A stretch of 64,000 nt of DNA. Source: Jaapia argillacea MUCL 33604 (taxonomy: Eukaryota > Basidiomycota > Agaricomycetes > Jaapiales > Jaapiaceae). The notes beneath the pieces were generated by a model. It was not told the origin of the DNA and did no database searches. It saw nothing but the letters and a program-made list of their open reading frames with translations. This document shows positions 11,792 through 23,633 of this stretch, one piece after another (the stretch's first letter is position 1; each line of letters begins with the position of its first letter). A program made the position numbers and the translations under genes. Location of the stretch: positions 104,201 through 168,200 of the forward strand of contig KL197714.1 of the NCBI GenBank assembly GCA_000697665.1. Direction: 5' to 3'.

Positions 11792-12335
11792 CTAATCCAG
11801 TGGTCCATCATCAACCCACCACCTTGGTGAACGCCCAAAGATTCTCGTCAAGGTATCGACTTGTTTCTGCGTCGGCCGCGCCTTGTACGAATGCCGCTCG
11901 TTAGTGCAGACAGCGAGAATTTGGACGAAGCCTTCTCCGGGCACTACTGCCTCGGGAGGCGTCTTGGCGTCGATGCGACCAAAGTGCACAGTGAGTTTGA
12001 CCCGTGTTTTCATCTTGATGCGTCGTAGACCGTATGAAGCAAGGGGAAAGGCATGGAAAACCTCCCTGGCACCGGGTTCGAGGCACTTGACACCAAAGTC
12101 CGTAAGCCACGCCCCTGGTACGGCATAACCGTAAAGTCGGATACGACGCCCAGGCCGAGGTAGACGTAACTCGAAAGGCTGGCGACGCGTTTGCTTTGGT
12201 GGTTGTGTGGCAACACTCGTACTAGGTTTTGGATGAATCTGAGTCAGGGAGTCAGCTTCGTTACGGCCGGGTTTAAGTTCAGTGAAGGGGACTCACTGGG
12301 AGTGCTTTCAAAGGGTCCAACGGCTGATCAGCCAT
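11792..12335 (-). CDS. uncharacterised protein, accessory family 3, copy 1
   Basis: Two exons, complement(join(11792..12238, 12297..12335)), give 161 residues. The intron (12239..12296) has GTGAGT, a CTGAC branch site and CAG. The body is basic at first (LRLPRPGRRIRLYGYAVPG), then LTVHFGRID, PGEGFVQILAVCTNERHSY and a tryptophan-containing end, GRSPRWWVDD. The second copy 700 nt away preserves the same motifs and the same intron position, which supports the frame. No known domain is recognised. The start MADQP was chosen because it precedes the conserved splice site. Confidence 0.65.
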
Positions 12336-12672
12336 GGCATCTGTTTACTTGATAATCCGTGGGCTACTTTGAGGAATGGGAGTCAAGAGGAGCAACAGGA
12401 GGACATGGAAACAGTTGGGGAGCCTGGAGTGGACTTGCGTGATGGAAACCTCTCACGCCACAGACGCGTTCTGAGCCTGACTCGGAGGTCGCCTGGCGAG
12501 GACTTCATCCTATAGGAACGTATAGGGATGAATTTTCGATTGCAAAGTTGAAGGAACATGCACTTTTATAATGTCAGGGATAACGGAAATACAAGCCTCA
12601 TTCATTGAAGATACTGGAAACACCAACGACCATAATGCAACTGAGAAACCTCCACCATCATATGAACCAGTG
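12336..12672. other. spacer between family-3 copies
   Basis: The part next to the 12335 start still resembles the coding extension upstream of copy 2 (the block around RVWREN in copy 2) but is not open in one frame here. It is therefore either 5' UTR or decayed coding sequence. Confidence 0.4.
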
Positions 12673-13218
12673 CTAACTCTGAATCGGACGCCCATTGTCA
12701 ACCCACCACCTTGGTGAACGCCCAAATATTTCAGTCAATGCATCGACTTGTCTCTGCGTTGGTCGCGCATTGTACGAGTCCCGTTCGTTGGTGCAGATAG
12801 CGAGAATCTGGACAAAGCCTTCTCCAGGAATGACGGCCTCGTGTGGGGTCTCGTTGTCGATGCGACCAAAATGCACAGTAAGCGCGACCCGTGTAAACAT
12901 CTTGATACGACGTAGACCATACAAAGTAAGGGAAAGCTCGGGGAAAACCCCCTGGCACCGGGTTCGAGACATTTAACACCGAAATCGGCAAGCCAGGGAC
13001 ATGGTACAGCGTAACCGTAGAGCCGGATGCGACGTCCAGGCCGAGGGAGAGGTAGATCGAGAGGCTGACGGGGGGATCGTTTGGGTAGTTGCACCGCTCT
13101 TGGATGAATCTGAGTTGGGTGCCAGTAGGGTCAGATTTTCATATCAATTGGTTCAGTGAATAAGACCCACAGTGAGTTTCTCCAGACGGTTCGACAGTTG
13201 ATTGATCTGATCAGTCAT
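12673..13218 (-). pseudogene. family-3 copy 2, frameshifted
   Basis: Exon-like segments complement(12673..13109) and complement(13171..13218) match copy 1 along their length, with the same intron position. Compared with copy 1, one base is missing just after the motif CLEPGAR, near 12960. The N-terminal half (IHPRAVQLPKRSPRQPLD...) and the C-terminal half (ALTVHFGRID, PGEGFVQILAICTNERDSY, GRSPRWWVDN) therefore lie in different frames. It could be a recent pseudogene, or a consensus error given the assembly gap 500 nt away. Confidence 0.6.
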
Positions 13219-13533
13219 GGTCTGCCCGTCTAGTAATACCTGAATAATTTTTCGGAACGAGCAGCAGGGGAGAAACAGTTGAGGAACGCGTCGTGGAAGG
13301 TTCTCACGCCACACACGCGTCTTCCGCTGCACCAGTGCATATAGCTCAGTCATCACAAAATCGGCGCAACTCTTACAAGCGGATATAAAGCCCATATAAG
13401 GGCCACATTGCCAGGAATATTCAAAACTCTTGTGGTCCTCCTTACAAGCAGAGATAGTTCTATGTAGACCTTGGAGATAACTCAAGGTCTCCAAGCCTTC
13501 TCGGTATCTTGCAAGGAGACGACAAATACCCAA
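13219..13533 (-). other. open extension upstream of family-3 copy 2
   Basis: The frame of copy 2 exon 1 stays open upstream for about 100 codons (YREGLETLSYLQGL..., SCADFVMTELYAL, RVWRENLPRRVPQL). It has no ATG at its upstream end but has internal Met codons. It may be true N-terminal coding sequence shared by the family, since copy 1 keeps a decayed match. Sequence further upstream runs into the gap. Confidence 0.4.
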
Positions 13534-13720
13534 GCCTGACCGCCCATTATATGGTCATATATTCTTACCTGCTTTCGGGGCGGTACCTTCCTCGGAATAG
13601 ATTCGATTCAGCTACGAGCCTACAGCGCGTACCACGGACGAAAAGGATTTGTAAAACTGTTATATTTCACAGCCCACTATGTACAACAAATATGTACCTA
13701 CACAACGGACAGTAATAATA

Positions 13721-14551
13721 NNNNNNNNNNNNNNNNNNNNNNNNNNNNNNNNNNNNNNNNNNNNNNNNNNNNNNNNNNNNNNNNNNNNNNNNNNNNNNNN
13801 NNNNNNNNNNNNNNNNNNNNNNNNNNNNNNNNNNNNNNNNNNNNNNNNNNNNNNNNNNNNNNNNNNNNNNNNNNNNNNNNNNNNNNNNNNNNNNNNNNNN
13901 NNNNNNNNNNNNNNNNNNNNNNNNNNNNNNNNNNNNNNNNNNNNNNNNNNNNNNNNNNNNNNNNNNNNNNNNNNNNNNNNNNNNNNNNNNNNNNNNNNNN
14001 NNNNNNNNNNNNNNNNNNNNNNNNNNNNNNNNNNNNNNNNNNNNNNNNNNNNNNNNNNNNNNNNNNNNNNNNNNNNNNNNNNNNNNNNNNNNNNNNNNNN
14101 NNNNNNNNNNNNNNNNNNNNNNNNNNNNNNNNNNNNNNNNNNNNNNNNNNNNNNNNNNNNNNNNNNNNNNNNNNNNNNNNNNNNNNNNNNNNNNNNNNNN
14201 NNNNNNNNNNNNNNNNNNNNNNNNNNNNNNNNNNNNNNNNNNNNNNNNNNNNNNNNNNNNNNNNNNNNNNNNNNNNNNNNNNNNNNNNNNNNNNNNNNNN
14301 NNNNNNNNNNNNNNNNNNNNNNNNNNNNNNNNNNNNNNNNNNNNNNNNNNNNNNNNNNNNNNNNNNNNNNNNNNNNNNNNNNNNNNNNNNNNNNNNNNNN
14401 NNNNNNNNNNNNNNNNNNNNNNNNNNNNNNNNNNNNNNNNNNNNNNNNNNNNNNNNNNNNNNNNNNNNNNNNNNNNNNNNNNNNNNNNNNNNNNNNNNNN
14501 NNNNNNNNNNNNNNNNNNNNNNNNNNNNNNNNNNNNNNNNNNNNNNNNNNN
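13721..14551. other. assembly gap (run of N)
   Basis: 831 unresolved bases. Anything spanning it, including the start of family-3 copy 2, cannot be read. Confidence 1.
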
Positions 14552-15075
14552 CCCCGCCGATTTTGTGATGGTCTGCAACTTTCTGACTCTCTGCAACTCT
14601 TCCGCCCCTCCGACCACCGGCTGGGAAAGTGTTACTTCTAATCCTCATTCGTTACACTCTGGAAGATGACTACTTATTACGGTCCATGGGCTGGCGTGAT
14701 CACTGTGTGAGAGCAATGATTTCTCCCGTCCTCAATCAAACAGGCCCACCGTCACAGTCTCCACCACGTCTGCATAGCAGCTCTCACTACGCTTCAAATA
14801 GAGCAGAAAAAGTAGCGCCGTAGCGCCATCTTCTTTCTTCTGCCCCCTTCGACATTGCCTTCCTGTGACCACTCAGGCTATCACGATCGCAATCTCGGGA
14901 ATAGGCATCAGCCTCCGCGGGCAGCTCGTCGTAAGCAAAGATCCTCTCCTCTGGAACTCTCCCTACCTGAGTTAGACACACTCATCGTGGCCAATACATG
15001 GATGCATGAACGGTTCACTTGTGCGAAGTTCAAAATCGACGTGTTTATCACTATCGAAACTCTCGGCGACCTTAG

Positions 15076-15620
15076 GCGGAGTTCAACTTCCATGACCCCA
15101 GCGATATGTTCGCCAACTGTGTACACGCAGCGCTATTCGTCTCCCAACCATACATCACCACCTGGTTCTCCGGAAAAAATCAGCGACGGGACCCACTCTG
15201 ACTCCCGAATTTTGTCCAAATATTGCATGTCGGCTCACCTAGTCGTCTTGGGATCGCGTCCCAACCATCCATTTCCTCCTTCAGATCCAAGCCTGACCGA
15301 AAGACGTTGACAGGATCAACGCTACGGATTCTCTCATAGGATTTGGGCAAGTCAATGCATGGCTTCACATTGGCTCTCTCACCGACCAGGAGCCCCTTCG
15401 CGGAAGCTTGCCAGGAGGGGGAGGAAAGCAAGTCATGCCAGTACGGTTGCACCATCGATATATCGTTGATCGACCTGATAACTTCGTCCCCGTATCCCTA
15501 TCTACCAATCACAAGGAACCTAAGTTCATCACCACGGACACCCAAACCTCGGGTTTCGCTGCCGTAAGGATCAAGTCACCTGCCAGGGGCTACATCTATA
15601 CTTTCAATCGTAAAGCCTGA
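15076..15620 (+). pseudogene. decayed or partial unknown gene
   Basis: Two segments look coding on the plus strand. The first, starting after a CTTAG at 15075, reads AEFNFHDPSDMFANC, then VHAALFVSQPYITTWFSG, and hits TGA near 15195. The second, from a GACAG acceptor at 15313 to the stop at 15618-15620, reads LIGFGQVNAWLHIGSL, GGGGKQVMPVRLHHRYIVD, RPDNFVPVSLSTN and ends YTFNRKA. No good donor lies before the TGA, so the exons cannot be joined cleanly. I do not recognise the family. A 5' part may lie before 15070 or in the gap. Confidence 0.45.
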
Positions 15621-18252
15621 TTCGTGACTATTCGTGTTCAAGGCGACATATGTATTTGAGGGTGGATGTAAGCCAGGCACGAACGATAACCGTGTAGCCC
15701 CCCTCCATTTCTACAAAGGGGATCGGTCGAAATCTAAACGCAAAATGTCGTCTCCTTCGATATCGGATCATACGTGCTGTTGATCTGTCGTCATCGAGCC
15801 TGAGCAAGTTACTGAGTCTTGACGGAGGCTATAGCGGCGAACTCGGGGAGGGTTGGGGCTAAGTAGCAGCGGGTTTCACTGGTCGTTCAGCGCCCAAAGT
15901 CCATCATGATCAGACATAAACGTTAACATGATGGGGGCTATCATATGCATGATCCCCAACCATCTCACGAAGACCTGCCACATACCATTCAGGGCCAACC
16001 TAACAAAGTACGATCCAACCCCACGATCTCACAAAGATAACAGGTAGCATTGAAAAAGCGGACGAACATCACCTACTGTAAGTATGTACACGTTGGAGGC
16101 CCAATCTGACAAAGACGATCCAACCCCACGATCTCACAAAGATAACAATCGCATTGAAGAGCAGGACGTCAATGGCACTTACGACCCATCACCTACAGTA
16201 AGGTACACGTTGAGTCCTGAAAATGTAAACGGAATAGACTTGAGCCGTCCGGCCAGCCTCATTCCCTTCCTCTCCCCTGGACCCCCAACCCTAAATGCCT
16301 GCGGCAGGGGGTTGTAAGGGCCATGATAGAGAGCGAGGGAGTTTACGGTATGAATGAGGAAATGACGGTGGCGGTTTGATTGAAAGGGGTGCATGCAGTA
16401 GATAAGTAGTATTTGATACACGGTGTTTGGGTTCGTACCATCCCCTTGTGTATAATTGGGTTGGTTTTCGGAATTCAGGGTTCTTTTGGTGCCTGACCCT
16501 GGTTGTGGTTGTGGTAAGGTATCGAGGACTGGAGTTGGGTTGCTGAGTTGTGAAGAGAGTTAATTTCATAAGGGTGATAACAGTGAGTAGGCCCGCGCAA
16601 TTTAGGGACCCCAACAGTTTCGCTGGGCGGGGTGTGATCGATGAAGGTGAACTGTGGGATCTACGAGTGCGCTGGGCGTGAGGGGAGATGCTTGGCAGGA
16701 ACATACTGGAGGGGGATCGAGGATTATCGGCGTAAAGGGACACAGAACTTCTTATTCACCGGTGTCTCGTCGGTGACTTAATGCTGGGTGCCTAAGGACC
16801 ATGTCCGGCGGCTGAGATGAGTGATACGTCAAGAACGGTCCTGACTATCAAACGTCACGCAGCGTACGCGGATCAATGAGGGCAAGTGCAACGTAAGTAC
16901 GTCCATGCAGATGTGGCTTGTGGAGTGGGAGGATTGATATGGTGGTTTTTCGGCGATTTTCCCTCACATATCGACGGAAGCCGATGGACCGAGGGCGGGA
17001 GTGGGAGGGAAGTACGTTCGTTCAGTGCTCCGAGAGCCTGTTATGGTTGGAGAACACTCACGAATGATGAGGGTTGGTGACGGAATATCTACTGGGTCGG
17101 TCGATAGAATTCAGACGGGATTTTTGCGACAGCAGGGGGTGCCTTAGCATCGCACGAGTGAAAAAGAGCGAGGAGGTTTTATGGCGCTGACGGTTTTGGT
17201 GTAATTGCGCAAGGGCGTGCAAAGTCTCGCGGGAAGAGAACAATAGAGTATCGAGGATGAAGAGTTGTTGCGGTGTCAAGTAAAGACGTACAAAGAAAGC
17301 CACGCTGCGTGGCTGGGTAACGTTCAATCGACACCATCGGAGGAATATGAATTGGGTGAATATGCGACACTGCCGAGGTGCCACGGAGACGGAAGTATTA
17401 TTTGAGTTTTCTTGTCGATGGACTTGCTGCGTGTGACGAAAGTAAGACAGTGACCTCCATTGCCATAGCTGCAAGGGTGGGTGGGTAGTGTGCTGCACGG
17501 GCCGTTCGGGGAGGGACGTTTAGCGCGCGCGTGGACGATCGCAAAGGTAATCGAGGGTGATCTGATTGGAGAGAGGGACTCTTCTGTGGATCCAAATCGA
17601 AGGAGGATTTCCACGCAAAGACGAGCGTGTTTAGGCATGGGTTACTGGATGAGGACGAGTCGAAGGGGAACAGGCTCCGGCTATCCGGCGATGGTAGAAA
17701 GCGGCTTTCGGTGCCTGCTGATCAGGAACGAGCTGCATGCGGCGGGGATGTCGGATTGGTCGGAGGAGATAGTAAAGGGGCCGGCCGGGGACTGAAGGAG
17801 CAGCACTGTGCTGTAGTTGCGGTGATCACGAAATAAGTACTGTATTTGGGGGAAATTACAGCGAAAACGTGTTCAGGACGTGCGGGCTGCGACGGCGGCA
17901 AGCACACAGTGGGTCGGGAAAGTGAGAAGGTAAGTTACGCAAGGGGAACCGGAGTGTGGGAATACGGCCGGAGGGGTACCGGAAAGGGATGTTGATATAC
18001 AACTGCCAGGCACGCACAGCAAAAGTGGAGTGATCGAAGGAACCATCTCAGACCCATCTCACCTCAGCCGCTCAACATCCTCTGCCACCTCGCTTCTCTC
18101 CTGCTAATTCCTGGCTCGTCAATTGCTCTCCCGTTCTCCCGCTAAAACATCCCACCGATATCCCGTATCCCCTCTGTTCACTGGCAACCCACTACACAAC
18201 CGTTTAACTTGTTGGCTCTGCCCCACCTGTAGCCGATAGTTTCACTACCACC
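15621..18252. other. 2.6 kb without a supported gene
   Basis: Apart from the direct repeat at 16003..16215, nothing here has a supported gene structure. Several open frames of 60-150 codons exist on the minus strand (for example 16291-16743 and 17058-17498), but they have low-complexity or random-looking composition and no splice support. The last 200 nt form the promoter and 5' UTR of the G-alpha gene. Confidence 0.5.
16003..16215 (+). repeat. direct repeat, two approximately 100-bp copies
   Basis: Copy 1 (about 16003..16096) and copy 2 (about 16110..16215) share a 30-bp perfect core beginning CGATCCAACCCCACGATCTC. Both continue through GATAACA, CATTGAA, ATCACCTAC and TACACGTTG. Copy 2 is slightly longer in its second half. 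No coding meaning is seen. Confidence 0.85.
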
Positions 18253-21122
18253 ATGTCCCCCAGACGCTCTAGCTCTGACGATCCGTTCGAGTCCGTCCTT
18301 CGCCCACCCGCAGACGAGACTCCGGATCAGAAAGCCATCAGATTGAAGGCCGAGGAAGAAGCACGTCGTGTCAGCCAAGCAATTGACGATGGTATCAAAG
18401 CGGAACGGATCGAAAGGAAGAAGAGGAGGATCGTCCGTCTTCTTCTCCTTGGTCAGAGTGAAAGTGGTCAGTACCTTCTTTCCCGACGGTTCCGAGTCAT
18501 GTTTTACGATTGATGAACGTCGTCGCATGTTGTTTTATTGAACAGGCAAATCAACTACTCTCCGACGTATGTGCTTGTAATTTGTCAACACATATGATCT
18601 CTAACCCTATCCACCTACCCCACCACCACCTCCTTCCCACCCCCAGAATTCCAACGCCTCTACACTCCAACAGCTTTCCGGCAAGAACGGATCCTATGGA
18701 GATCCGTCATCCAACTCAATCTCACCCGCTCAATCCGTACAATCCTAGAAGCAATCCCATCCCACTCACCCCACTCACCCCACTCACCCTCCTCTCCCAT
18801 CCATTCACCCATATTCCACCCCAGCTCCCCACCGCACCACCACAGACCTTCCCAAACCCAATCTTACCGTGAACGATCAGCCTCGAGGCCAAGTTCACGC
18901 AGAGCCACAGCTTCTTTCAGTGGAGTCTCACCCTCTGCTAGTTCATCCGTCACCGTCGCTCGCGCCAACGGCAGCAACTCCCAAACAAAATCAGGTGGAA
19001 GTGTCGGGAACCAAACTCGGTCTTTCGGATCTGGAAATTTTGATATTTATGAAGAGGATTTACCGAGAGATCGAGAGGAGGATACTCTCGTTGATAGTTA
19101 CTCGGCGTTTGCTAGTTCTTCTGCCTTTAGGGGGGAGAAGGAGAGGATAACGATCCCTGTGTATCTGCTTGAGATTAAGGAGAGGTTGAGTGGGCCGCTT
19201 AGACATGTTGAGGCTCTTCTGATTTCGAAATTGATACCGGGGAGTGCGAGTGAGGAGGAAGGTTATGGGAAAGGGAAGGGGAAGGGATTGGGTTCGTCTA
19301 CACCCTTTTTGAGTGTTAATAGCAAAGGTGAGTTGATTTATCGATGGCCATCGTCGTTGCGTATTAACTCTCAATTTTGTGTAAAAGGCAAAGAACCAGA
19401 TTATTCTGGTACGGATTGGCCTTGGGCGAACCAAGAAATATTCATCCGACCCGGGACGTCATGGAAAGTCCAACAACAACACCAACACACCCTCTCCCTA
19501 GCCCACCCCCAACCCCGTCTCCCACCCCAAGCCCTAGCCCAAATCACAGAAATCAACGGCTACGACTCTCATCACCCCCACTCACACGAACATTGTAACG
19601 GCTTACCGATCCCACCCGTCCCTTCCCTCACCAACTCGATATCAACTGCATCTTCTTCACCGCCTCCTACGTTTTTTGAGAAGGGTAAACATGGGAGTGA
19701 AGGGAATTCGGAGATTGGTGCGGCGCTTGGGGGTGGGGAGAGGGGGGGAGGGGGTGTTATGGATATTGATGCGATTGTGGCGAATGTGTTGAATAGGTGT
19801 AGAGAGGATATGGTGGCGCTTTGGTCGGATCATACGGTTAGGGAGGTGTTGAAGAGGAGGAAGATTAGGTTGGAGGAGGGGAGTGGGTTGTGAGTTTTGT
19901 CTTTTGTTTCCTTTCCGCTTCTCTCCATGTTCTCCGTCTCTTTTTCATCGTCACATCCTCACTCGTGGTTCGGCGCGGGAACGAGACTCATGGATATCTC
20001 GGCCTACAGCTTCTTGAACGACATTGAACGAATAACATCATTCAAATACGCTCCGTCGGAAGGTACGTACCCCCTCACCCTTCTCACTACCCTTTTTGCT
20101 CACGTCATCATCATCAGACGATGTGTTGAAAGCGCGGTTGAAAACGGTTGGAGTGGCAGAGTATAAATTCGAGATGGAAACTGCTGCTGGGAAGGAGAGT
20201 GGGACGGAATGGAGGATTGTGGATGTTGGTGGGAGTCGGAGTCAACGACGTGAGTGCTATATAGTTGTTCTTTGGAGGGAGCATCTGAGCTGATATTGGC
20301 TTTACCCTTGAAGCGACTTGGGCACCTTTCTTTGACGATGGTGAGTTGTTTTCATAAGGCTTGTTGTTATATACTCACTCACGGAAATGACAGTCGATGC
20401 GATAATCTTCCTCGCTCCGATATCTGGTTTTGACCAAGTCTTGTCAGAAGACCGAAGTGTGAACAGGCTGGTGCGCCTTTCCTCCCTCAATCCTCCTTTC
20501 AACGTAACTCCACTCACCCCTCATTCCTGTGAACAGGAAGACTCGGTGTTACTCTGGAAAGCAGTTTGTTCGAACAAATTACTAGCAAATGTCGAACTTG
20601 TATTATTTTTGAACAAGTGCGATATTTTGGAACAGAAACTCAAGAGTGGTATTCGGTGAGTTTCTCACTTCTACTACATGATATCGTTGGTTGTCTGGCC
20701 CTGATGGGTGTGTAGGTTGAGCAAGTATGTGAGGAGTTATGGGGATCGGGCTAATGATTTGGAGACTGCTAGTAAATGTATGGTGTTCAATCTTCGTTGG
20801 AGTCGGCGATAACTGACATTTGTGGTTTTTGATGACGTAGACTTCCGCAGCAAGTTTAGTGCCATTCAGCGGGAATATTCACCTAATCCTCGAAAATTCT
20901 ATGGTTTCTGCACCTCTGTCACAGTGAGTCTTTCACCTCATACCGACGTTTGATAGGCGTGGTGAACAAAGTGTTGTGTAGGATACCACTACGACGGCAG
21001 GTATTCTTGCTAGTGGTACGTTTTCCCCCGTGGCCCTCCGAGATCAGCCTACTAATTCTGTCTTTGCTGTAGTGAGAGATATGGTCATCCGTCAACATCT
21101 CAAGCAATCAAAGTTGTTATGA
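18253..21122 (+). CDS. divergent large G-protein alpha subunit
   Basis: Thirteen exons (18253..18466, 18546..18566, 18647..19327, 19388..19889, 20010..20062, 20118..20249, 20314..20340, 20394..20470, 20537..20655, 20716..20777, 20841..20923, 20982..21015, 21073..21122) close to 684 residues, almost twice the usual 350. Core motifs are in order: GQSESGKST (67-75, P-loop), DVLKARLKTVGV with the switch-I Arg at 497, DVGGS (526-530), NKCD (595-598) and FCTSVTDT in place of TCATDT. The extra length is a Ser/Pro/His/Gly-rich insertion in the helical domain, about residues 105-440. The usual catalytic Gln of DVGGQ is Ser. There is no N-terminal MGC myristoylation/palmitoylation signal, although charged helix aN is present. 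It probably binds GTP, with altered hydrolysis. Confidence 0.9.
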
Positions 21123-21899
21123 TATTCCCCATCTATTTATCCCCCTCCCGCGGGACCCTGATTTTCACCGCATCTTTGATTGCTGCTTTGACCTTTATGA
21201 ATTCTGTTATGCCACCCACCCACGCCGATGCACTCATGATCCCCCCTAATCGACGACGAACTTCGTTTGTTTGACCCATCGTCACATGTTGTTATGTTGG
21301 AAACTCCTTGTTCATTTATCTATTTGCTGCAATATCGATTGTTTTCTCTGGTAGGTGTTTGGGATGGTGGTTTCGCGTTGTATCGACGCATAAATCATAT
21401 GGTGAATCTGCGCAGGTTGTATGCGGGCAAGGTCTTCGCCTCCAGCTCCGCGTTGCCACATCCACCATCAGGATGTCCCGTCTGGCGCAACCACTACTCA
21501 TGCCAAGTGCTACCACCTCCAAGTTCTACCCTCCATAACCCTGCTGGACTCTTCCTTCTAACTATCCCTCAACGACAACCCTCGCAGCATCGCCCTGATC
21601 TGCCCCCGGCTTCCTTCCATAGCATTTGGGACAGGGACTTCTCTGTTTGGTCAGGTCAGTCGGGGGTGATAGTGCTGGGGGCGGTCAAGCTGACTGCTTG
21701 CCCTCAAATTTCAGGACACTGCTGAAGGAGTCGAGCTTGCAATGCGGTGCTTTCAACTTTCATGTCTCGCGAGTTGGACCGTCCATGCAAGTTGGTTTCT
21801 GTCTTGTCAATGGAAGGTGTCTCTTCGTTTGGCAATGTATCAAATATAGTATATTTGCGGGCAATGGTCGCAGGATGTATAAGAACCGCATATAGGTAA
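21123..21899. other. intergenic between converging genes, no gene seen
   Basis: Spacer between the G-alpha stop and the SEH1 stop. Open frames on the plus strand here (to about 150 codons) have no family resemblance and overlap the expected 3' UTRs. Confidence 0.4.
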
Positions 21900-23633
21900 T
21901 CAATCAGCGGCTTGGTTCTCTTCCATATCTACATCCGCCCTCTCATGTTCCTCAGCTTGTTCTACGCTCAGATGCCCAGCGGGTCTCCAGACGCTACCTG
22001 CGGTAGCTTTCCATAGCCTTACACGTCCATCGTTGCCTGCTGACGAGAGGATGGTCCTGAGGGTCCGTTGAGTTCAGAACAATTTACGTGTAAATGACAA
22101 AAAATAACTGACCCTGTGATATTCCATTCAACTCGCCCAACAGCCGATCTGGAACGGTGGATGTAAGCGTAAGCCATTCAGCAAGGGGTGTCACTACGTA
22201 CTTGTGTTCGTCGAAATCTGCAACCACGACTCCTGTCCAACCTTCTCGCTCCCTCTCCTCGCTATCACCCTCACCATCTGGGATTTCCTCCGGCTTGATT
22301 TTCCATATCCTCACCCGACCATCTCTGCCTCCGGTAGCGATCAAATGATATGATCTTCCACATGATGGGGCCCAAGAAACACAGGTGATGGCGAATGGTG
22401 TGGGGATATCTGAGTCGGCAGTAGGACCGGACGCATCGCCACTACCAGAGAAAGTGGGGAGGGTCGGTGAAGGGTCCAACGTTAACAAGGTCACGGGACG
22501 ACGTGAAGGTGAAGTTTGAATGATCTGTAATCCAAATGCGAAGGAAGGCACCAATCAGACAGATAGTCGTAAGGCGGGTGGGGTGAAAAGAACCTTGATA
22601 ACGCCACTAACGCCACACCCAACAGCAAGCACTTCACCCCAATACCTCTCCTTACACCAACTTAAACACCAACCGCCATCAGCCTCTCTATTTCCCATCC
22701 CAGGTCTTCCCACCGTACCTCCTGAACCTTGTGCCTGTGCCTGACTCTGCTGTAATGCGTGTGCCACGAGTGAAGCGGATGCTGCCCCTGGACCATCTCG
22801 ATCGAGGGTTGAATGGGTTTGAGTGGGGGTAGCTATTGCTACGGTATGAGAATGTGAGTTGGAGGAAGGGGTGGAGGAGTAGGGGAGTGTTAGGATGTCT
22901 ACTTCCTCGGTTAACACCCAACTTGTGAGGGTTGGTTGTTCGAGGCATTCGTATATTCGGAGGTGATTGTCCGAGGAGATCGATGCCTGTGATTTCAGAG
23001 GGGTATTGTGATCAATGTGAGGGAGAATATGATGGAGGTTTTCAGTGACTACGTACGACTTTGAGACCAAAGGCTCGAGGGGAAAACTCGAGCATCCTCA
23101 CAGTCCCTTTGGAATCCACTAACACAGCTCTCTCAACCCACTTGTCCCTTCCCTTCCCTCTGTCCAGGTCGCCCCCTGGACCCGTGCCATTAAGGGAATG
23201 ACTATGAGGTGAAAGGGAATCACCTTCGCCCCCCGAAGTCTGCTCCCAGATTTTCACCGTTCGGTCGAATGAAGACGATGCGAGGATGGAGCCGAACTCG
23301 GGGTGGGCCCAAGAGAGCTTGGAGATGGGTGCGTCGTGAGCCTAAGCGATGGTTGGGGGGCGTCAGTTGTGGAAGGAGTTCAGTAACTTGAATCTCACCT
23401 TCCAGTCATCTTCGACGTTCCAGGTGCCAGTACTTTCGTCCAGTCCCCATATTTTTATTCTGAAGATGACGAGGGGGTGTAAGGATGATGCGAAGTATAT
23501 GAATGCAGTCGGGAATGGAAGTGAGAAACCTTTGATCGAGTCCGCAAGTAGCGAGTCGCAGACCATAAAAGTCATAGGAAGCATCGGTGACCAAGTCGTC
23601 GTGAGCATTCTGAACAAGACCCGTCTGAATCAT
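21900..23633 (-). CDS. SEH1: nucleoporin / SEA-complex WD40 protein Seh1
   Basis: Seven exons, complement(join(21900..22056, 22113..22148, 22202..22524, 22594..22986, 23057..23341, 23399..23459, 23530..23633)), give 452 residues. WD-type repeats are visible from the N-terminus: AHDDLVTDASYDFYG, RIKIWGLDE, KLSWAHPEFGSILASSSFD, RTVKIWE, HLRIYEC, CVSWAPSCGRS, ATGGRDGRVRIWKI and VEWNITGTILSSAGNDG, followed by RVRLWKA. WAHPEFG next to SSSFDRT is diagnostic for Seh1. Seh1 sits in the Y-shaped nuclear pore subcomplex and in the GATOR2/SEA complex that controls TORC1. Low-complexity inserts (about residues 100-130 and 200-240) make it longer than yeast Seh1 (about 350). The tail is acidic. Confidence 0.92.

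Noticed and set aside
13667-14648. Long open frames of more than 300 codons on both strands
   Set aside because: They run through the run of N at 13721-14551 and exist only because N cannot make a stop.
21267-21725. A 152-codon frame downstream of the G-alpha gene
   Set aside because: Located in the spacer between two converging genes, with no splice support or recognisable motif.
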